Made by a program: the position numbers and the translations under genes. DNA of 64,000 nt from Pterois miles (Eukaryota; Chordata; Actinopteri; Perciformes; Scorpaenidae): contig CAMQGK010000299.1 of the NCBI GenBank assembly GCA_947000775.1, positions 4,043,501 to 4,107,500 on the forward strand, written 5' to 3'. The notes beneath the pieces were generated by a model, which did no database searches, was not told where the DNA came from, and worked only from the letters and a program-made list of their open reading frames with translations. Of this stretch, positions 21,289-34,129 are shown one piece after another; the first letter of the stretch is position 1, and every line of letters starts with the position of its first letter.

Positions 21289-22863
21289 CTGTTTATGTCT
21301 ACACACAATACAAAAGCAGCATTACAGGAAATGAAACAATGCCTCATTGTCTTCCAAACAATTCACTGAAAGTGTTAAGATCTATTTACAGTTTAAGATA
21401 CCTTTGATAAACAGATGGCTATTAAGTTTTCTGCATACGCACCGAGACAGATGGTCTTAATCAGCATTGTGGTCATTGCCATCAGATTAATGGAAGACAT
21501 CCCTTTGAAAGTTTCTTTTTCTATTAGCTAAATGTCATCAGGTCAGAGATCTACTTAATATCTGTAGCACATTTCATACATGGATTCAAAGTGCTTTACA
21601 AAACAAACTCACAATAGATGTTAAGAGAAAGAGAAATCTGCCTGAAAAAAGCACAATTAATGCCCATAATATGGATTAACATGAGTTATTAACATGAAGC
21701 AATAAATATAAATAAAGTTGTCACAGGTGTTACAGGAGAGTGAAGGTGACGATCTATTAGACCATTTCACAGTTGTAAATATTGCAGATGTGTCCCAGTT
21801 TGTTCCCCGTTGCAGTGTATGTGAATTAAAGGACGTAAACATAGACCCAAGCTGTTGCCTAGCAATGAAATACACACACTCATTTCGTAGAAGAGGTCTA
21901 ATTGGGTAAAATATGTGTAGGAGTGATGTAGAGTGTACAGGTTTTCAAATTTTGCAGGCTTGATAAAAATGACTTTATTGACCTCCACATGGGGTGTATT
22001 CACTGCCAGGTTTGTTACAGATCACTATTGGAGGTTCAGTTCCCTCCCCAGACTCTGGAACAGACTGTGCACTTTTTATAGCCCATAAAGAGGATGAATT
22101 ATTCTTATTTTCAGGTGCATAAATGTATTATTGGCTTGTACTACAACATGTTTACATGCTTTAATGTTCAAAAAACACTTGATAACCGCTGCGGCACTTC
22201 TTCTCGCCCTGAAGGGGTAAAGAACACAACCTACTTAATTTCATTTATTTATTTTCTTCTTTTTTAGATCTACTTTCATGAAATGTGCTACATAATCAGT
22301 GTTTATTATTAGTATGATTTCATATCAACTTAAGTGAAAGTACTGCAGACATATATTTAAGTTTGAGGTTTTGCTGCGACAAAATGGCAAATGGCTTCCT
22401 GTGTGGTTTGTTGCTGATCACGACACTCCTCACAAAGGAAGCTGATTCAAAGGCTCAGATGTATTCGAGACAGCCCGCCAGTTTCCGCTGTTAAGTTCGC
22501 AGTCTTACTAGCCAAAAGTATCTCCTAACACACTGGTATAACTGTAGAAATGTGTTGGGAAGAGTATTGCGACCCAGAAATTACAGAAACACAATTATCA
22601 TCTGCAACAATGACAAACACAAGTAGCAGTATGATTTGCATGATGCAAGTACACCTTCACTGTACAAAGAAAAAAAAACATCAGTTTGTAAATGAAATAA
22701 AAAAGTGTTAATTATGAGGTGCTGTCTGTCAGATGTATTGTAGCTTCTGGTAAAGTGAGTAAAAGTCTGTTGAGGATCATACTTTATTCTATTTTCATTG
22801 GCCTGGACAGTCTGGGCCATGATGGAAAGGTAATATGCAGCACATAAAGCTCAGATAACTCAC
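21289..22863. other. NLRC3 first intron with repeat fragments
   Basis: At 22125-22180 lies the phrase caacatgtttacatgcttta...ttcaaaaaacac, part of a widely dispersed fish repeat. No exon is seen in the rest. Confidence 0.45.
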
Positions 22864-22990
22864 CTTGGGCCTGTTGAAGTTGTCTGGACGCGTCAACGGA
22901 TGTAAAAAGCTGCCCACACAGATATTTTTAGCTGCAACGGCATGATTCTCACGGATGCAGGTGTAGGACTAGTGTGAACTGGAGGAATCT
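22864..22990 (-). other. nlrc3: NLRC3 5' UTR exon (5' end approximate)
   Basis: A strong donor, cccaag|gtgagtt, ends at 22864 on the minus strand. The acceptor at 21288 (ttatgt...aaacag|ggacat) lies 34 bases upstream of the NLRC3 ATG, so a non-coding first exon here is consistent. The transcription start cannot be located from the sequence. Confidence 0.5.
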
Positions 22991-24130
22991 CAAAAAGGAG
23001 TAAAACCTAATGGAGGACTAGCGAGCAAATTAAACGAGTCACAAATACGCAGCAGCTAAAGTCATCCCACGTCAGTGCTGTTGGTGCTGGAGATGTCGTT
23101 TCATGCTGCAGCTCCTTCCTGTCTATCTAATCTGCCTTCCTGTGTTGTGGTGAAAAGGTTGAGCAGTGAAAAAACTTCTGCTTTGTACTTGTGCACGCAA
23201 GGCCTGAAAGCTTCACCACGCTTCAATTTATTCAATTTAGTCAGTTACTCAATGTGCAGTTGGTGCTGAACCACAACTGAGAGCTGAGATGAGACATGAT
23301 TACTGGTATTAAGGCTTTACTAGAAGAAAGCATCAGGCTGCAAATGCATCAGTAAGAACTGCAGACAGGAGATAAACAATGTCACCGGTAAACTGTAAAG
23401 AGAAAAGACAGGATTCTCTATCAGAAAGTACATATCTCAAACATATGGTATATTACACATAATAGGTACTGCACGGCACAAAGATCATAATTATTAGGTA
23501 TTTGAGGGACTAAGTGACAACAGTGAAACAGCACAAATTTGTTGCACATCAGAGGAAGTGTTTTATTTCAAACCTGCTACATGTGCATGACATTGGAAGG
23601 ACAACAGGGTGATATAAATGGGAAGGAAAGGAAATGCCGGAATGAAAGCTTTTGAGTGGCAAAGTTTTCTTTCCAGTGTTTTCTGACATGTTTTTCTTCA
23701 GTGTGTAAGATCTCTGCATGCACACAGACACCGCTCCTGATCTAATTCTTTTCTTATGATTGTTGTCAGTGCACTATATTGTATATATAAATACAATATA
23801 TGTATATATACAGGGATGAATGCAATTCTCTTGTTAAAAAAGAGCTCTGAGCAGAAGTGTTAAATCACATTGTGCAGCTTCTTCAGTGTGAACACTTGAG
23901 GTGCCTCCTTCGTTTCTTTCTACATGTACCTTTTTACACAAAAACTAAAAATATAGATGTTTACAATAAAAGGCATTTCATAAACATTACATAATATCCT
24001 TTGGGGGGCTTAATTTACACAATTTTGCTGGTTTTAAATCTAGTTTTTCATTGTTTTTTTTTCAAGGTATGTGAAATTAAATGAAAGCAGCAGTGATTTT
24101 CATAGGGTTCATTTTGCACGATAGAGGTCT

Positions 24131-24496
24131 ATTAAAGGAACAGTATGTAGGATTTCAGGAAACTATAAGCAGAAATGGATTATAATATTCGTAATCATAT
24201 TTTCTTTAGTGCATAATCGCCTCAAACTCAGAGTCGCTGTGTTTTTCTTTAGTTTAAAATGGACCCTTTTCTACATAGGAAGCGGGTCCTCTTCTCAGAG
24301 TCCGACATGTTTCTACAGTAGCCCAGAAAGGACAAACCAAACACTGGAGAGCCTTTAATGGTTTTACGTTACTGAAGGCCACCATAGTTCTCCAGCACTA
24401 TTGGAAAGGAAGAGGTGAGCGGAGGGCTACTCAGTTGGTTGCAATCTGCAACCTCACCACTAGATGCCACTAAATCCTAAACACTGCTCCTTTAAT
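24131..24496. mobile_element. MITE family A, copy 2
   Basis: 366 bases with clear terminal inverted repeats: attaaaggaacagtatgtag on the left and actgctcctttaat (inverted) on the right. Shares the internal block ggttgcaatctgcaacctca with copy 3. Confidence 0.8.
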
Positions 24497-24744
24497 ATAT
24501 GTCAATACTGAGAAATTAGAACTGAGAAATATGGTACTGAGGAGGAAAATCTCCTGTCAAAGACGATTTAAGCAAACAAACTGAAACTCTGCACCACAGC
24601 AGATGAGTAAGGCAACATTAGCGTAAGCGGCACATCAACTATATTAAAATTGGAGCATATCTGAGCTTGTACATTTATTTCATGGCACTTTATTGGCAAT
24701 TTTACTATTATTTTAACCTTTTTAGATTTTTTTGGAATCTATTC

Positions 24745-25370
24745 AAAAAATTTGCTAACACTTCATTTTACAGGTCTGCAAATTTCATGATAATTAGCAA
24801 GTAACCTATTTGAAATTTCTTTGGAATTACTGCCAAATTATCCAATATTTACCTCAAAATTGATAAAAAAAAAAAACTACTTTATTATAAACATTATTTA
24901 ATAATTGTTTCACTGTTTCCCAATAGCTGGTCATTTCGTTAATACATTTCCAGGAAAAGAATACAAAGTTAATTGCTATGCTTTATTTCCATGTCTGCTG
25001 ATAAATAGTTGACAATTATTTGAAATTTCTTAGATTAGATTAGCTACCAGGTCACATTTGTGTAGACAATAAGTCACTGAGAGATATTTGTGTCTGATCA
25101 GAAGTGTCTTCTTCTTAGCTCTGGTTTTCCTCCTCCGATGAAGAGCAGCTGCTTCTCAAGCCTATGGGCCCTATTTTAATGATTATATGCTATTTTAGCA
25201 TATGATTATTAAATAATGTTTATAATAAAGTCATTTTTGATATATTTTGAGGTAAATATTGGAGTGATTTGGCAGTAATTATTAAGAAATTTCAAATAGG
25301 TTACTTGTTAATCATCACCTAATTACCATGAAATTTGCAGACCTGTAAAATGAAGTGTTACCAAAAATTT
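24745..25370. mobile_element. fold-back element with about 165-bp inverted repeats
   Basis: The left arm (24745-24910) and right arm (25195-25370) are inverted copies sharing acacttcattttacagg, ctgcaaatttcatg, aagtaacctatttgaaattt and tttattataaacattattt. The loop of about 285 bases encodes nothing. It lies between NLRC3 and the LTD gene, on either side of which both genes are minus strand. Confidence 0.8.
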
Positions 25371-26434
25371 CCCTTTTTATGCAGAACCCAGCTAGTTTCT
25401 TTATTTCCACAATAAGTTATTACTTCAGATGGCGACAACTGCTCCCCCCCGAGAATAACTAACAACATATCCATAGTATTTACACTTATGGCTGCAGCAG
25501 AGATGGCTGTGCTTTCCCCTCTAATAAATGAGGAATCAGATCAAATAACACATATAAAGTATAAAGGCACAGTAGCGGTTTCTGAGCCACTAAAAAAACA
25601 AACAAACATAAAATAGTTCTGATTTTCTTAAGCAATCTCTCATTTCTAAAAACAAATACTCTTCATTTGAGAAATTATTCTCTCACATCCCTTTTTTCTA
25701 ATTTCCCATAAAGAAAATGTAAACAGTTTGCTTTAAGTAAGCGTACAAAAGTGGTTACAGACACTCGTCACAAGTTAGCTAAAGACATTCACATTTAAAA
25801 GACGACTGAGCCCTTTGAGAGAATAGAGCCTAAAATGGACTTTTACAGCATGTAGCGGGAAAACAAAGAAGGAAGTCGACCCTAAATGAGCTTAACGAAC
25901 GTTATCTTGATTATAAAGTCTGTTGTTAAAACACCGTACCAGCTGAGAATGTCATGAAGGTCATTAAATCGATAGAGCTGCCTGCATAGCATGGGCCTTT
26001 ACACTTTTTTTTTAAGTTAAAAGGCTGTTCCCACAGTAACATAAACAAGTCAACAAAAATGACCATTTAGGACTCAAGTATTAAAAACAAAATCCTCCTT
26101 TTTTAACCTTCCTTTCCCTTTAAAAGTAGTAACCAGCACTGTTCACAGGCACCGACCTTGAATTAAAATGTTATTATCTTGGGTGTTTAAATTCACAGGT
26201 TGCCTGATTTAAGTGTCACCGGGTGCCACGAAATATCACATGCCACAAGCTACGAGTCATTTTCGTCAGCGATCTTCCAAAGACACACAGAAGGACACTT
26301 GGTGGTGGCGCTCGTTTTAAAAACAGCCGCACAATCAGTTACGTACAGGTCAGATGAACCTCTGATTTACCCCTCGCTCTCTGCCGAAGTCCTCCCACGC
26401 ACATAAGCAACTTCCAGACTTCCAGATGCCTGGA

Positions 26435-26498
26435 TTATAGATCAGACAGTCCCTCTGCGTGTTCACTCAGCTCCATGGTGTAATAGTCCAGAGGGCGC
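26435..26498 (-). CDS. LTD gene last exon: cytosolic tail
   Basis: 64 nt including TAA. After the basic run it reads RPLDYYTMELSEHAEGLSDL. YYTM fits a YxxM/YxxPhi short motif. Acceptor tctgttctcag|GCGCCC. Confidence 0.85.
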
Positions 26499-29400
26499 CT
26501 GAGAACAGAGATGACGTTATACACACATGCACGCATACATTACTTTCAGAGCTACACATCGCAATTATACTACCGTTTCCACTCAAAGTACTCCAGGTGT
26601 TTCAAGGCTTACCTTTTGATTGGCCCTCATCTACTACAGTACCACTACTTCAGTCTGTGATTTGCTGCCTTTGGCACACAAGTAAAGAGAGTAAAAGCTC
26701 ACTAGCATGAAGGGGCAACTTTTTCCAGCCAAGAAAAAGTAGAGTAGGAGCGTGGGAGTAAGATGTTACAGCCGGCGGAGAAATCTGTATCTCAACCACA
26801 GACTTCCTCTATGGCTGTCCTACAGTAGCGTCTAAATGTTACGACAATAATGAAGGCTCTTTATTTCTGAGCTACAGTCTGACACCAAAACCTGATGTTT
26901 TACTGCTGACACTTCATACTTTTGGAAAATGCTGTGCTATGCTACAAGACTGAAAATGGGCCTGAAATATGGACTACAAATATACAGAAAAAAACAATGT
27001 TTGAAGGATTTTTTAAACCTCAAATTCAGTGTAGGGCTGGGTGATATGACAAAAAAAAAAAAATCACAATATAGGTAATTTCATATCTTGGTAATAATGT
27101 TTATCCCAATATAACATTATAACATAATATATAACGTTTTCTGGTAATTCAATAAATAAATTTTATTTTCTCATTTTAAGAACCAGAGTGCAAAATGAGT
27201 ACGTTAAATTATAGAGAAAAAAGAAATATAGACTTAGCGTACAGTATATCACAATAGAAACTGCATAGAAAAATATATATGAGGGGTATTTTTCATATAT
27301 TTTCATACACTGTCATACTGCCCAGCCCCAATTCATAGTGTTAAACTTGTTTCCTTTAAATTTCAAGCCACAACGTGGAGGCAGATTAGCTTAGCATACA
27401 GCCTGGAAACATGGAAACAGGTATGTGTGAACAAATCTGTCTACTGGCACCTCTAAAACTCACTTTTTTAAAACTCTGGACAGAGTAGCAGTTTCCTCCC
27501 ACTTCCAGTCTTTATGCTAAGCTAAGCTAATCTTCAGTTGGCAGTAGTTTTATATGTACTGTAACTGTACAGACATGAGAGTGGCGTCACTAAATAAGCA
27601 TTATTTACTCTTAATTACACTTATTTTTAAATATATTCACAACACTCAACCAGTGTGTAATCGAAAGAAGTGTTACAAGTCAAAAGATTGATAATCTGGC
27701 TTTGTGATGATTTCCAGCAAACGAGCAAAGAATACAGATATGAAACGCTGCTGACATTATGTAAAGAGGTAGTTAAAAATATCTGTGATCAGTATGCGGG
27801 CCAGAGAAAGATGAGGAGAGTAAAATAATACAAAGTCTTCACCTCCTCCTGTAGAAATATGTGAATAGAGCAGCTCCTAGTCCCAGCAGCAGCAGCACTG
27901 CCACGATCAGCCCTATCTGTAGCCCCAGGGCGGACGCTAGGAGAGGGTCAAATGAAAAGTCACACTTTCTGAAAAGTTAATACATTTAAACATGGCAATT
28001 AAAAACATCCTAGTGAAACTTTAAAGCAGCAACAGACTTTGTTTTGTTTAGATTCTAGATTCTAATGCAGAGAAAGCCAGTCGTCTTTGCAAAACCGCCC
28101 AGACGGGACGCAGGCTATGCAACTAGGACTCCATGTAGCAGACTCACAGTGTAAGCACATATTTCACCTTAATGGCTGCTATATTCTACTACCGCCCTTG
28201 TGTATTTTTAATGAAATATATTCATATCTCAGGATGAAAACTGAACTATAACAGAGTTTCAGTATTCTGTGGGCATCTGCTGAGTAGCACAGCCAGCAGG
28301 GGGCGATAATAAATACATCCAACTGAATAAATATACTAAATTGGCTCTAATGTGGTCTAATGTTGAACACAGCAGATGCAAGATTGGTTTTGTAAGTCCT
28401 ATACAAAAATAGCTGTTATTATTACAGTTTTTATTATAGCTATGTATAGTTTGTTGCGTTGGGGAGCTGGTTTTGTGTTTGTGTGGTACTAATTAGGGGT
28501 GGTGAAAAAAATCGATACCACATAGTATTGTGATATTTTGTGTGGCACTATTGTACCGATACACGGTCATCAAGTATCAATCTTATTATATACTGTAAAC
28601 TATTAACCTCTATTTGATGGCCCACTGGTGGGCCCGGCCGCTATTCTGCCTTTCAGAGGTTGTCGCAGGCTCAGTCTTAAAGCAAAAGAGAAGATACTGG
28701 TAACATATGAAACTAGAAAACCTAAAGAAAGATGTAAATCATGTCATGTTAGCTCGTTGGGAAGAACAACTAAATGCTCCAAAATTACTTAGAGAGAAAA
28801 CTAAATCTTATTAGATAAAACAGATAAAATGCATAATTGGCAGTTGAAAAAAGGTAATAAATTGCAATATATCTTATCACAATACTCAGAATATTGCAAG
28901 ATGTTATATAAGATTGTATAATGTTGTAATAAGTGTAATAAATTCTGTAATAAATTGTATGTTATAATAAGATTGTATTGTGACTTAAGTGTCGTGAGGC
29001 CTTTAGTGCTAACCTGTGCCGGTGTAACGGTCCGTGGTTGGAGCAGAACAGACGTCTCCCTGTGCAGACGAAGGATTCATGTGTGACGTCTGGATGATGA
29101 GCTCCTTCTGATGGTCCGACAACGCCTGGATGTTGCCCCACACTCTGAGCCACCCAGACACACAGGTGAAGTTGGCTCCTTGAGCACAAACAGACAAATG
29201 TTTCATTACCTACATACCATATAGGCTTGAGCTTGGTAGATTCTGCAAACAGGAAATGGGAATAAACGATATGTGTTAATGACAATGAAATAGTTACACC
29301 TGAACCGGTCTGTCTCTAAAGAATATCCTTCTGAGAATTACTTACCACTCCGAACCTAAACCTGGACTCGACAACGGTGTCTTCTCACAGCATAACAGTT

Positions 29401-32400
29401 TTTTATCCCTACTTTACAACAGCGTCATCCACTGCTGTATTGGTTGTTTGTCAAGTTCTCCCCAACAGCGTCAGTTATCTCTTGCATTAAAAATCAGCCA
29501 AATGTGACGGTTTTACTTAATACTGAGTGAAAAGTGCCTCACCTTGGAGATACAAGGCAGAGATGCCACAGTGACACCTCTGCTCCAGGTACTCGGCCAC
29601 CTCAGTGACCCTCTTTGCCGGGATCAGACCACTGCAGTCTGGGACAAACAGAGATGAGGATGTCATCATTTCAATGTGAATTTGCAAATTAAGGGTTTAT
29701 CTTTGTTGCTGTACAGTAATTTGCTTGTTTTTCCCCGCTTAAAGACAAAGTTTTGATATTTCCACCTTTATTAGACAGTTGACTTCAGCTACAGACGAGT
29801 AGCGAGTGCGAATGAGGGATGCTGCAGCATTTTAACCACACGGCACAGGACAGAAAGTTGTGTAAGCAATGTTTGTATGCACTTAATAACTTATGATGCC
29901 TCACCTCCCGACTGCTCCTGCCAGTCACTGGACAGCGGTCCAAGGCAAAGGTCAATGTGACTTGAGAAGGCGGAGCTCGGACAGAGGTTAGTGCCGTGAG
30001 GTGTGGGCGAGGAGCTTGTCCAGGAGGAAGGGCTCCTCACTTCGCAGCATGAACACCGGCTGAGCGAAACAGGACCGTCTTCCACTGACCTGCACATGCA
30101 ACACATGTATGAATACAGACATATGCATACAGTAGTAATAAGGTTAATAAAGTCTGCTTAGAATGACATGAAACAAAAACAGGGTGTAGGTTTACATGCT
30201 TACAGATTCCTATGAACTGTCCTCGACCAAATAATTTTTAGTCAACCAACACTTGATTACTTTATATGATTCTAATGGCTAATTGATTAGTTAATTTAAT
30301 CAACAGATCTGTAAGTATGTCTCCACAAAAAATAACACAAAAGAACCACTTTGAATCTTATCTTTACCAGTTTCTTTGAAATAAGCAGCATGAAAAAGCA
30401 TAACAAAATTCAAAAAAAGAAATCTTATTCAACTAAGACAAAAGCGATCAATTAGTTGACTATCTGACTAAGAGGGGGCAGCCTTACCAATCAGTTTAAA
30501 GCAATAATGTATTCTGCAACATTTACATGGATTCCTTGAATACATACAACTGGTTGCCACTCAACTGGACTATGCAAAATTTGTCTAAAAACATCATTTG
30601 AAGCCTGTATCACAAACTTGGTCCGGCTCTCATTAAGCCTAAATTGGGTGACCTTGGATAATCATGTACCTGGTTGTAACATGGCTCTGCTAATCTGAAT
30701 TTACTACATCTTTTTGACTCTATAATATAACCAGTGTTTCCCCTATAATTATTCTAAAATTTCACACAATCATTACCATCCTTCCATCGAGTGCAGGGCT
30801 TAGCCTCTCAAACGGAGCAGAGACAGGTAAAGTGAAGATTACAAACCGGCTAATGTCTCCCCAGGTGACTGTGACTGAACCGTTTACCAGCAACATTTTC
30901 AACCTGGAGAGAAACTCAAAGGCTTTCACTTTTTTTTCCCCTGACGCTGCTTCATGTTGCTTTAAATCAATTAACACGTTAATTCTGGTTAAATAGTAAT
31001 GTAACAAATTACAATTATAGACAGAAGTGTCGAAGATAAAAAGTCTGCTATTTTGTCACCAAAACAAACACCTTCTCCCTCCTGATATTTTTGTGTTTCT
31101 TTCATCCACTGTTGATTCTCTGCCTCTGCCCCTCCAAGGCCGTCTCTTTGTACCCAGTATATTTTGGGCCTCGAAAAACCTTATCTACTGACAAATTTAG
31201 ATTGGTGCCGAGTCAAAAACTTGACAGCAATATTTCAAAGTGTGCGATTCCCTGCATAGAAGTGGCTTCTCTCAAAGACAATAAATTCACTCCTTCACAT
31301 CCTAGATGCCCCTCAGCTTTTTTTTTTTTTTTTTGGTTCACTTTAATTTGTGCACTATGAAACTGAACTAAAGAGAACACAAACCAATGTAACACTCTGA
31401 TTCAGACTAGCCAAATGGACTATGGCTTGTGAAAGCACCTGTAACTTACTTGAACTGGTTACATTTGGTTTAACAAAGCTTCTTTTGTTAAATATGCATA
31501 TGATGTGTCTCCCTTTTTGTTATGGCCACCTGTGCCGGGTTGTAACACTTGTCACATATCAGAATCCTGTCTGATATTTCCCAAAAGTATTGACTGGTTT
31601 GTAGGTAGACTGTTTTGAATTGATTTTGATTTATTTGTCTTCTCAGTTTAACCTGCCCTGGTTAGCAGCACAGCATTAGTTGCTATAAAAATCTGCCCTT
31701 AGCAGGAACCAAGGTCCTTTGAGCAGGACCTGACTGTCGGTGGCCTTGACTCAGTTAAGGTAACTGGATGAAGGCTTCTCCACTTCATCAGTCTGATTAT
31801 AGCCTTAATTGAGACTTCTCATTATTTAAAAGTTCCCAGTGAGCCCAGCTGTTTACCTGACAGTTGGAATCACTTGTCTCCCTCTGGTGGTGGACAATGA
31901 GGAAAGCAGCTGCTGGCTGTCACTGAACACAAGGACGTCTCTGAGACTGGAGTTTGTCAGAGCAGTTCCAGCTCTACAGACGCTGAACAGGTCATAGCAG
32001 AGGACTACTGCTCCTCGTACCGGCACCGTGGAGCCCTCTGGGAAAGTCTGATCTATGCAGGAGAGAGAGGAGGTGAAGAAGTGTAGTGAGAGATGTTTGG
32101 GAATGGCACAAAATAACATAAACAGAGAAAAGGACACATAGAGAGACTGTTACCAAGAATGTGAAAGGAAATCTTTTGTTTCACAAGGTCTCCTCCGACC
32201 CTCACCTGCTCCAGTGACATTTCCAACGATGTAAAATCCATCCTGGTCTATAGATCCGGTTAAAGGAAGAGCAATGATGGTCCCACTGCGATCCTGGTCA
32301 AACACGGAGAGCACCAGGCCCCGCAGGTCTCTCATGGGCGGGCCGTGCAACTCCACAAAGGCCCTCTGCTGGCTGTGATTGGTCCAATGGCCACTAGCCA

Positions 32401-34072
32401 CTTCACTGATGACCACGCCCTCAGGAGCTGGAGGGGGGCGGGGACAGCTGTTCTCCCTCAGAGGTGTGGGTGGAGCCACCTGATGCATTTCAGACATGAT
32501 TATGATTATATATATATATAATATCCAATGAGGATGCAGCAGTTTTAATATCAGTGCAATAAGTTAAAACACTTTGTTTAGCTTCTGCTCAAAAAAACAG
32601 CCAAATATTTAAAGGAATAGTTCAACATTTTGGGAAATATGTGCAGCAACTTCCTGGAGTATCAGCTCATGGTGACAGGAGAGTGGCATTGATATTCTCA
32701 TAAAACTCTCTGCAAGAAAAAGAATAAGCAAACTTCCCAAAATGGTAAACTATTCCTTTAATGCTGCTATTAGTATTCATCAGTTTTAATGAGCATTTGT
32801 TTTCTTTGTTTTCCACATTGTTGGGTTTCTGCTATTGTGTAAAAGCAGTCAAATGAAATGAAACCTTCTCCCTTTGTACTCACTGAGAAAGCAGACAGGT
32901 CGTATGGGTAAAGGCCTCTACAGCGGCTGAGGGCCTCATCACCAGGCAGAACCTCTGGATCCTCCAACAGAGGCAGCTGTCCTGGGGTCAGAGCTTTACT
33001 CAGCTCCTGTGCCTCCTTATCAGAACCTCTCTGCCGATACACGACTGCATCCAGCAGGCCTTTGGTCGGGATCCCTCTTTGTGAGGCTGACGGTGGGCCG
33101 TACGGGCTGCGATAGAGTCCCACAGCATCTGGTCCGTTCTGGATGGTATTGGGTGGCAGGCGGAGTGATGGAGCTGGCACCAATCTGTCACTACCCAGAA
33201 GGAAATAGCCCTTAGAAGTGGTGAAGTGTCCGCTCAGGCTGATCTCCCTATAGGGTCTGTTGTTGTGTGCACTGAACAGCAGTATCCAGATGCCCTGCAG
33301 GGAGACCCGGCGTCCTGACGGGTGCCAAAGCTCGATGTACTCGCCGTCCTCAGCGGCACCAGGTGTGTCAGTGTTCAGCTCGTTGATCAGAAAGTCACTG
33401 TTCCCCCAGGGTGGGAGGTGAGGCGGTGAATCTGTTCCTCCTGGAATCACTAAAGCATAAAGGAAGATATTAAATAGCTGTTGTTAAAGGAATAGTTTCA
33501 CTTTACATCACCATGGTTTTAGTATGGCTCTAACATAACAACATATAGTACATTAACTAAAAAGCTTTACAGCTGCTTGTGGACAGATGTTACCTTTGGA
33601 CAGTACCCGGCTAGCTTCTTCCAGTCTTTGTACTAACTAGTTGTAGATTCATATTAAACAGACAGATACGAGATTTATATCAATTTTCTCATTGTCATGA
33701 AGTGTATTTAACATTGAGTTGTTAAAATACAAAACAAACAAACAAAACCACAAGCTTGTAGCAGATACTTTGTTTCCACAGGGATGTGTTGAGATGTATG
33801 CCACCTTTTGAAATTTCCATATGAGATGGCCGCACTTTAGAGCACTGTGGCAAGACATATGAGGAGGGATAATATAGTAGAAAGACACCATGTTCAAGTC
33901 TGCCTTTGTTGTTTTTAGTGCATTTGAATATATAAAGGGACAATTTTTTCCCATTCATTTCATGCTTACTAGATTAACACACCTACTAGATGGCATTAGA
34001 TGGCAGTATTGCATCATAACGGTGCATACAACTGATTTCACAGGAATATTATCTTAATTTGTTAGTTACGAG

Positions 34073-34129
<57 letters not shown>

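Larger units (their letters stand above)
22991..26434. other. interval between the LTD gene stop and NLRC3; includes probable LTD 3' UTR
   Basis: Apart from the two elements listed separately, no exon is visible. Minus-strand AATAAA hexamers at 25400-25405 and about 23567-23572 are candidate poly(A) signals for the LTD gene, giving a 3' UTR of about 1.0 or 2.9 kb. Neither has a convincing downstream GT-rich element. Confidence 0.35.

Noticed and set aside
29009..29285. Alternative 107-codon frame over LTD coding exon 9
   Set aside because: Shadow frame; the accepted frame continues phase-1 splicing from 29638-29543 into the membrane-helix exon.
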